Positions 5,056 to 8,597 of a stretch of DNA of 8,597 nucleotides are shown here, piece after piece; the stretch's first letter is position 1, and each line of letters begins with the position of its first letter. The position numbers and the translations under genes were made by a program. Below the pieces are notes generated by a model, which saw only the letters and a program-made list of their open reading frames with translations, searched no databases and was not told the DNA's origin. Source of the DNA: Chloroflexota bacterium (GTDB taxonomy: Bacteria > Chloroflexota > Dormibacteria > CF-121); assembly GCA_005881235.1 (NCBI GenBank), contig VBEQ01000214.1, forward strand, positions 1 to 8,597, given 5' to 3'.

Positions 5056-6288
5056 TTACGCGCAGAGAAGGCCGTCAGCGCTACGCGCTAGTGGATGTAC
5101 GCGGGCGATGGTGCCCAGCCTCTGGCCGCGCTCGGGCGCATAGACCGTGATGTAGTTGTCAGTCAGGCCGCGCATCCGTGAGGGGAGGCGCCGGTCCCAG
5201 ATCGCCTCCAGCTCTCGACCGATGAAGCGCATCTCATAGGCGTCGCGCTGCCTGTCGGCCTGCGCCTGCAACCGGTGGCTCCGGTCGCGGCTGATGGGGT
5301 CATCGACCGGCAGGCCGAGGCGCGGCGCGGCGGTTCCCGCGCGCGGCGAGTAGCGAAAGACATGCATCCCCGTTAGCCCCGCATCGGCGGCCACCGCCTG
5401 CGTATCCGCGAAATCGGCGTCGGTCTCTCCCGGGAAGCCAACGATCACATCGGTGGTCAGGGCGAGGTCGGGGGAATGCGTTCGCAGGGCGCCGACTAGG
5501 TCGAGGTAGTCGCGACGCCGGTAAAGGCGACCCATGCGCTTGAGCACCCGGTCGCTGCCAGACTGCAGTGGGATGTGAAGATGCCGGCAGAATCGCGGTG
5601 ACGCGGTGAGCTCGATCAACTCGGGTGTGAAGTCGTTGGCATTGATGGAGCTCAGGCGAAGCCGTGCCGGGGCGATTGCCGCCAGCAGCCGCCCAACGAA
5701 GGGCGCGAAGGCGTTGCCCCGGTCACGGCCGAAGGCGCCAAGGTCGACGCCGGTCAGCACGATCTCGCCATAGCCGTCGGCGACCGCCTGCTGCGCGCGC
5801 TCGATCAGTGCGGCCTCTTCCTCGCTCTGCGATGTGCCGCGGGTGCGCCACACGATGCAGTAGGTGCAACGGTGATTGCAGCCGTCCTGTACTTTGAGGA
5901 AGAATCGGGAGCGCGCGAACGTCGTCGATCCGCGTCTGCCCGCGGCCGGCGCGAAGGTTGAGGTCAGGTAGTCGAAGATCTCTCCTTTCCGGGCGTTGCT
6001 GAAGGCCACGTCGACGCTCGGAACCGCGGAGACGCGCGGGTTGGGATTGTCGACGTGACAGCCAGTCAGGATCAGCTGCGCCTGCGGGTGGCGGCGACGG
6101 AGGCCGTGCACCATGGTCCGAAGCTTGCGGTCGGCCTGGGCGGTGACGGTGCAGCTGTTGATCACGCAGATGTCGGGCTGCTCATCGCCGTCCGACACGG
6201 TGAAGCCGGCGCGCGCCAGCCGGTCGCCGAGCTCGGCCATTTCGGCAAAATTCACCTTGCATCCGAGCGTTTGGATCGACACGTTCAT
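5056..6288 (-). CDS. mtaB: tRNA t6A37 methylthiotransferase MtaB (radical SAM)
   Basis: Converts N6-threonylcarbamoyladenosine-37 of ANN-decoding tRNAs to its 2-methylthio form (ms2t6A), using two iron-sulfur clusters. Domains in the 410-residue protein: the N-terminal methylthiotransferase domain with the three cluster ligands Cys10 (TLGCKVN), Cys46 (INSCTVT) and Cys77 (LTGCHVD); the radical SAM core with Cys137-x3-Cys141-x2-Cys144 (DGCNHRCTYC), HIPLQSGSD and TTDVIVGFPGET; and a C-terminal TRAM-like RNA-binding region from about 350. The TLGCKVN motif and overall length favour MtaB over MiaB or RimO. The ATG at 6288 overlaps the rsmE stop as ATGA and no separate Shine-Dalgarno is visible, which suggests translational coupling. 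The HIT gene follows three bases after the stop. Confidence 0.93.
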   Translation of the reverse strand: MNVSIQTLGCKVNFAEMAELGDRLARAGFTVSDGDEQPDICVINSCTVTAQADRKLRTMVHGLRRRHPQAQLILTGCHVDNPNPRVSAVPSVDVAFSNARKGEIFDYLTSTFAPAAGRRGSTTFARSRFFLKVQDGCNHRCTYCIVWRTRGTSQSEEEAALIERAQQAVADGYGEIVLTGVDLGAFGRDRGNAFAPFVGRLLAAIAPARLRLSSINANDFTPELIELTASPRFCRHLHIPLQSGSDRVLKRMGRLYRRRDYLDLVGALRTHSPDLALTTDVIVGFPGETDADFADTQAVAADAGLTGMHVFRYSPRAGTAAPRLGLPVDDPISRDRSHRLQAQADRQRDAYEMRFIGRELEAIWDRRLPSRMRGLTDNYITVYAPERGQRLGTIARVHPLARSADGLLCA

Positions 6289-6983
6289 CGCTGTTGGACG
6301 AGGATAGCAGCGGCCACGACGGGAGCCAGCCGCGCGCGGAGGATGCGCGGGCCGAGGTTGACCGCGACGCCGCCCCGCTCGCGCATCACGGACCGTTCGG
6401 TATCGGTCCAGCCGCCCTCGGGGCCGACCGCGATCGTGTACCGATCCGATCCATCGATCGCCTGGACCAGTGGTCGTGACCCGGACGGCTCGAGCACGAG
6501 CAACCTCGCATCACCCGCCTGCTGCAGCGCTGCGGCCAATGGGACCGGACCGACGATCTCCGGCACCGCCCCGCGATGGCTCTGCTCCGCCGCGGAGGCC
6601 GCGATCGCCTGCCATCGCGCCAACCGTTGTGGCGCCGGGCGCGCCACCGATCGTTCGGCCTGGACGGCGATGAAGCGCTCGATCCCGACCGCGGTGCCGG
6701 CCTCGATCACGGCGTCGAAGTCCGGGTTCGGGAGCACCGCCTGGAGGAGCGTGATGCCGACCTGGGCTTCGCCCTGGACGGGTCGCTCGGCGACGATGCG
6801 CCCGACGACCCGCCCGCCGCCCACGTCGACGACCTCGATGTCGTATTCGGTTCCCTGGGAAACGGCGACGCCGTGCTCACCAGGGCGAACGCGAAGCACG
6901 CGGGCCAGATGGTGACCCTGGAGGCCCGCGATGACGACGCGGCGATCGGCCACCGCGCTGGCGTCGACGAACGTCCAGAACAT
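6285..6983 (-). CDS. rsmE: 16S rRNA (uracil-1498-N3)-methyltransferase RsmE
   Basis: Methylates N3 of U1498 in 16S rRNA with SAM. The 232-residue length fits the family (about 230-250). The N-terminal PUA-like part (MFWTFVDAS; GLQGHHLARVLRVRPGE at 20-36) is followed by a SPOUT domain with AAEQSHR (131-137), the SAM-loop AVGPEGGWTDTE (185-196) and LGPRILR (210-216), which form the C-terminal knot. Several usually conserved positions differ: the ELG near residue 100 reads AVG, and the residues after LGPRILR read ARLAP rather than the usual TETA type. Start: ATG at 6983 is chosen because AGGA lies eight bases upstream and the protein begins like the family; ATG at 6992, three codons earlier, is possible. 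It leads the rsmE-mtaB-HIT run and diverges from the HD-GYP gene across 67 bases. Confidence 0.88.
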   Translation of the reverse strand: MFWTFVDASAVADRRVVIAGLQGHHLARVLRVRPGEHGVAVSQGTEYDIEVVDVGGGRVVGRIVAERPVQGEAQVGITLLQAVLPNPDFDAVIEAGTAVGIERFIAVQAERSVARPAPQRLARWQAIAASAAEQSHRGAVPEIVGPVPLAAALQQAGDARLLVLEPSGSRPLVQAIDGSDRYTIAVGPEGGWTDTERSVMRERGGVAVNLGPRILRARLAPVVAAAILVQQR

Positions 6984-7050
6984 CCCGGCCATCCTAGCGG
7001 CCCGGCAGCCGACGACGGAAGCCTCCCGGTGCGCCGTTGTATTCGCCAGC
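6984..7050. promoter_or_regulatory. 67-base divergent region between rsmE and the HD-GYP gene
   Basis: This must carry the promoter for the rsmE-mtaB-HIT run and probably one for the HD-GYP gene. No strong Shine-Dalgarno precedes the ATG at 7051. GTTGTATTC (7036-7044) is a possible -10-like element about ten bases before it, which would give a very short or absent leader; this is weak evidence. Confidence 0.3.
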
Positions 7051-8597
7051 ATGGCTACGGTCGAGGTTCGACCGGCGTTGCAGCGCGCGACGTTTCGCGT
7101 GGCCGCCCTGTCCCTCTGGGGCCTGGGCGGAGTTGTGATGGCCAGCAACTACGTCGGCTCCGGCCTTCAGGTCAACTACGGCATCGAGTGGATCATCACC
7201 GGCGCCGCCGTCGCCGCCGGGTTGCTCGCCTGGTTCTGGCCATGGGCGGGGCTGCCCGCCGACCGTTTTCTGCCCGTGGTCTTCGGCGGCCTCCTGCTCA
7301 ATGCGGTCTGCCTGGGGGCGACCGGTGGCGTGCACTCCCACGTGATGCCGTTGCTGATGGTGATCGTCGTCTTCAGCGCGTCCCTCTTCCAATTCCGCGC
7401 GGCAGTCGCCATCCTGCTACTCAACGGGCTCGTCGCGAGCCTGCCACTCCTGCTGCAAGGCTGGAACGGGTACTACGCACGAGCACTGCTGGTGCTGCTG
7501 GCCTCGATGGTGGTGTGCGCCTTCGTGCCATCCATGGTTGCGGCGGCATTGCGCAAGGAAAACCAGCTGGTCGAGCGACAGCGGGACGAACTGGAACAGA
7601 GCTACCTCGCCACCATCGCCGCGCTCGCCGCCGCGCTGGATGCGAAGGACCGCCACACCGAAGCGCACTCGCGGGAGACGGCCGCGCTGGCGCGGGCCGT
7701 CGGCCGGCGTCTCGGTCTCAAGGATGACGACCTACGCTTTCTGGAATACAGCGCGCTGCTGCATGACATCGGCAAGATCGGTGTTCCCGGCTACATCCTC
7801 AACAAACCGGGCCCACTCGACGACGACGAGGCGGCCATCATGCGGGAGCATCCCGTCATCGGTGAGCGCATCGTCGCTTCGGTCCCTTTCCTCGGTCGCA
7901 TCCGTCCCATCGTTCGCGCCGAGCACGAGCGATGGGATGGCAGTGGCTACCCGGATGGGCTCGGGGGCCGACAGATCCCGATCGAGGCGCGCATCATTCA
8001 TGCCTGCGACGCCTTCCAGGCGATGTCGAGTGACCGGCCCTATCGCCGCGCCCGGCCCCGGGACTGGATCGTCAAAGAAATCCACACGCAGTCGGGCAGG
8101 CAGTTCGACCCCAGCGTCGCCGAGGCGCTACTGGAGGTGGTCGAATCCGGCGAGGTCGCCGTCAGCGGTACCGCCGAGAGCGCCCTGCACGAGGATCACA
8201 AACCGGCGTTCGTCCACTTCTGGACGCAGCATCTCGACGCCATCCAGCAACTGGGTGCCCGGCTCGCCACCGTGGTGAGCGTCCCCGAGATCTGCGACAC
8301 GATCGGTCGGGCGATCACCACGCTGCTGCCCTACGACCAGTGCCGGATCTACCTGCTCGAGGAGGACGGTCGCACGCTGCGGCCGGTGTATTTCAGCGAT
8401 ACCAAGCGCGCCGAGTACGACGGCGTGACCGCGGAGACGCTCGCCATCCAGGTCGGCGAGGGCATCACCGGTTGGGTCGCGGAAACCAAGCAGGGCGCGC
8501 TGGTGGGCGATACCGAGCGCCACCCCAAGGGGATCCACATCCCGGGAACCAGCGAGACCAACGAATCGATGCTGGCGGTGCCCGTGATCTTCGAGGA
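7051..8597 (+). CDS. Membrane HD-GYP phosphodiesterase with GAF domain (3' end outside window)
   Basis: Predicted to hydrolyse cyclic-di-GMP; 515 residues are visible and the frame is still open at the edge. The N-terminal about 170 residues hold roughly five or six hydrophobic segments (one contains GATGGVHSHVMPLL) that resemble membrane sensor regions. A charged signalling helix (about 169-200) leads into the HD-GYP domain: HTEAHS at about 203-208, YSALLHDIGKIG with His238-Asp239, REHP, then ERWDGSGYPDGL (293-304) and HACDAFQAMSSDRPYR. The usual HHE before RWDG reads Glu291-His292-Glu293. A GAF domain starts near 399 (VPEICDTIGRAI..YDQCRIYLLEEDG..VGEGITGWV) and reaches the edge, so further domains may follow. 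ATG 7051 keeps the first hydrophobic segment; ATG 7138 has GGAG five bases upstream but would shorten the membrane region. It diverges from rsmE. Confidence 0.88.
   Translation, partial: MATVEVRPALQRATFRVAALSLWGLGGVVMASNYVGSGLQVNYGIEWIITGAAVAAGLLAWFWPWAGLPADRFLPVVFGGLLLNAVCLGATGGVHSHVMPLLMVIVVFSASLFQFRAAVAILLLNGLVASLPLLLQGWNGYYARALLVLLASMVVCAFVPSMVAAALRKENQLVERQRDELEQSYLATIAALAAALDAKDRHTEAHSRETAALARAVGRRLGLKDDDLRFLEYSALLHDIGKIGVPGYILNKPGPLDDDEAAIMREHPVIGERIVASVPFLGRIRPIVRAEHERWDGSGYPDGLGGRQIPIEARIIHACDAFQAMSSDRPYRRARPRDWIVKEIHTQSGRQFDPSVAEALLEVVESGEVAVSGTAESALHEDHKPAFVHFWTQHLDAIQQLGARLATVVSVPEICDTIGRAITTLLPYDQCRIYLLEEDGRTLRPVYFSDTKRAEYDGVTAETLAIQVGEGITGWVAETKQGALVGDTERHPKGIHIPGTSETNESMLAVPVIFE

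Noticed and set aside
6055..7727. Plus-strand open frames opposite rsmE and mtaB running into the HD-GYP gene
   Set aside because: They are antisense or out-of-frame readings of genes with clear catalytic motifs.

Overview
The window is G+C-rich, densely packed bacterial DNA with several non-ATG starts (TTG, GTG), overlapping stop/start codons and no gene-free stretch over about 120 bases. Gene content (type IV pilus motors, a BldC-like HTH, an rsmE-mtaB-HIT cluster, a membrane protein with a Thr-Pro linker, cyclic-di-GMP enzymes) would fit a Chloroflexota/Dormibacterota-like or actinobacterial lineage. That placement is inference; no rRNA or other decisive marker is present.

Layout. (1) Bases 1-1923, minus strand: a three-gene run pilT -> small MerR/excisionase-type HTH protein -> pilB/gspE, the last cut by the left edge. 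(2) Bases 1963-3260, plus strand, diverging from pilT: a short protein matching only the N-terminal cysteine-motif domain of prepilin peptidase, then a membrane-bound GGDEF diguanylate cyclase with an intact active site and inhibitory site. (3) Bases 3257-4585, minus strand, convergent with the cyclase and overlapping its stop codon: a single-pass membrane protein with a Ser/Ala/Pro-rich stalk, a 24-unit Thr-Pro linker and an Ig-like C-terminal domain. (4) Bases 4699-6983, minus strand: rsmE -> mtaB -> HIT, a housekeeping run for 16S rRNA methylation, tRNA ms2t6A37 formation and a nucleotide-binding hydrolase, with ATGA and near-abutting junctions. (5) Bases 7051-8597, plus strand, diverging from rsmE: a membrane HD-GYP protein followed by a GAF domain, cut by the right edge.

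How it may work together. The most interesting reading is a cyclic-di-GMP-controlled type IV pilus locus. The pilus extension ATPase begins with two tandem 24-residue MshEN motifs, the known cyclic-di-GMP-binding signature of MshE/PilB-type ATPases. A predicted synthase (GGDEF) lies beside the pilus genes and a predicted hydrolase (HD-GYP) lies about 4 kb further on. A small DNA-binding protein sits between the two motor genes, and the prepilin-peptidase-like protein lacks the protease half. The parts are read directly from sequence; that they form one circuit is inference.
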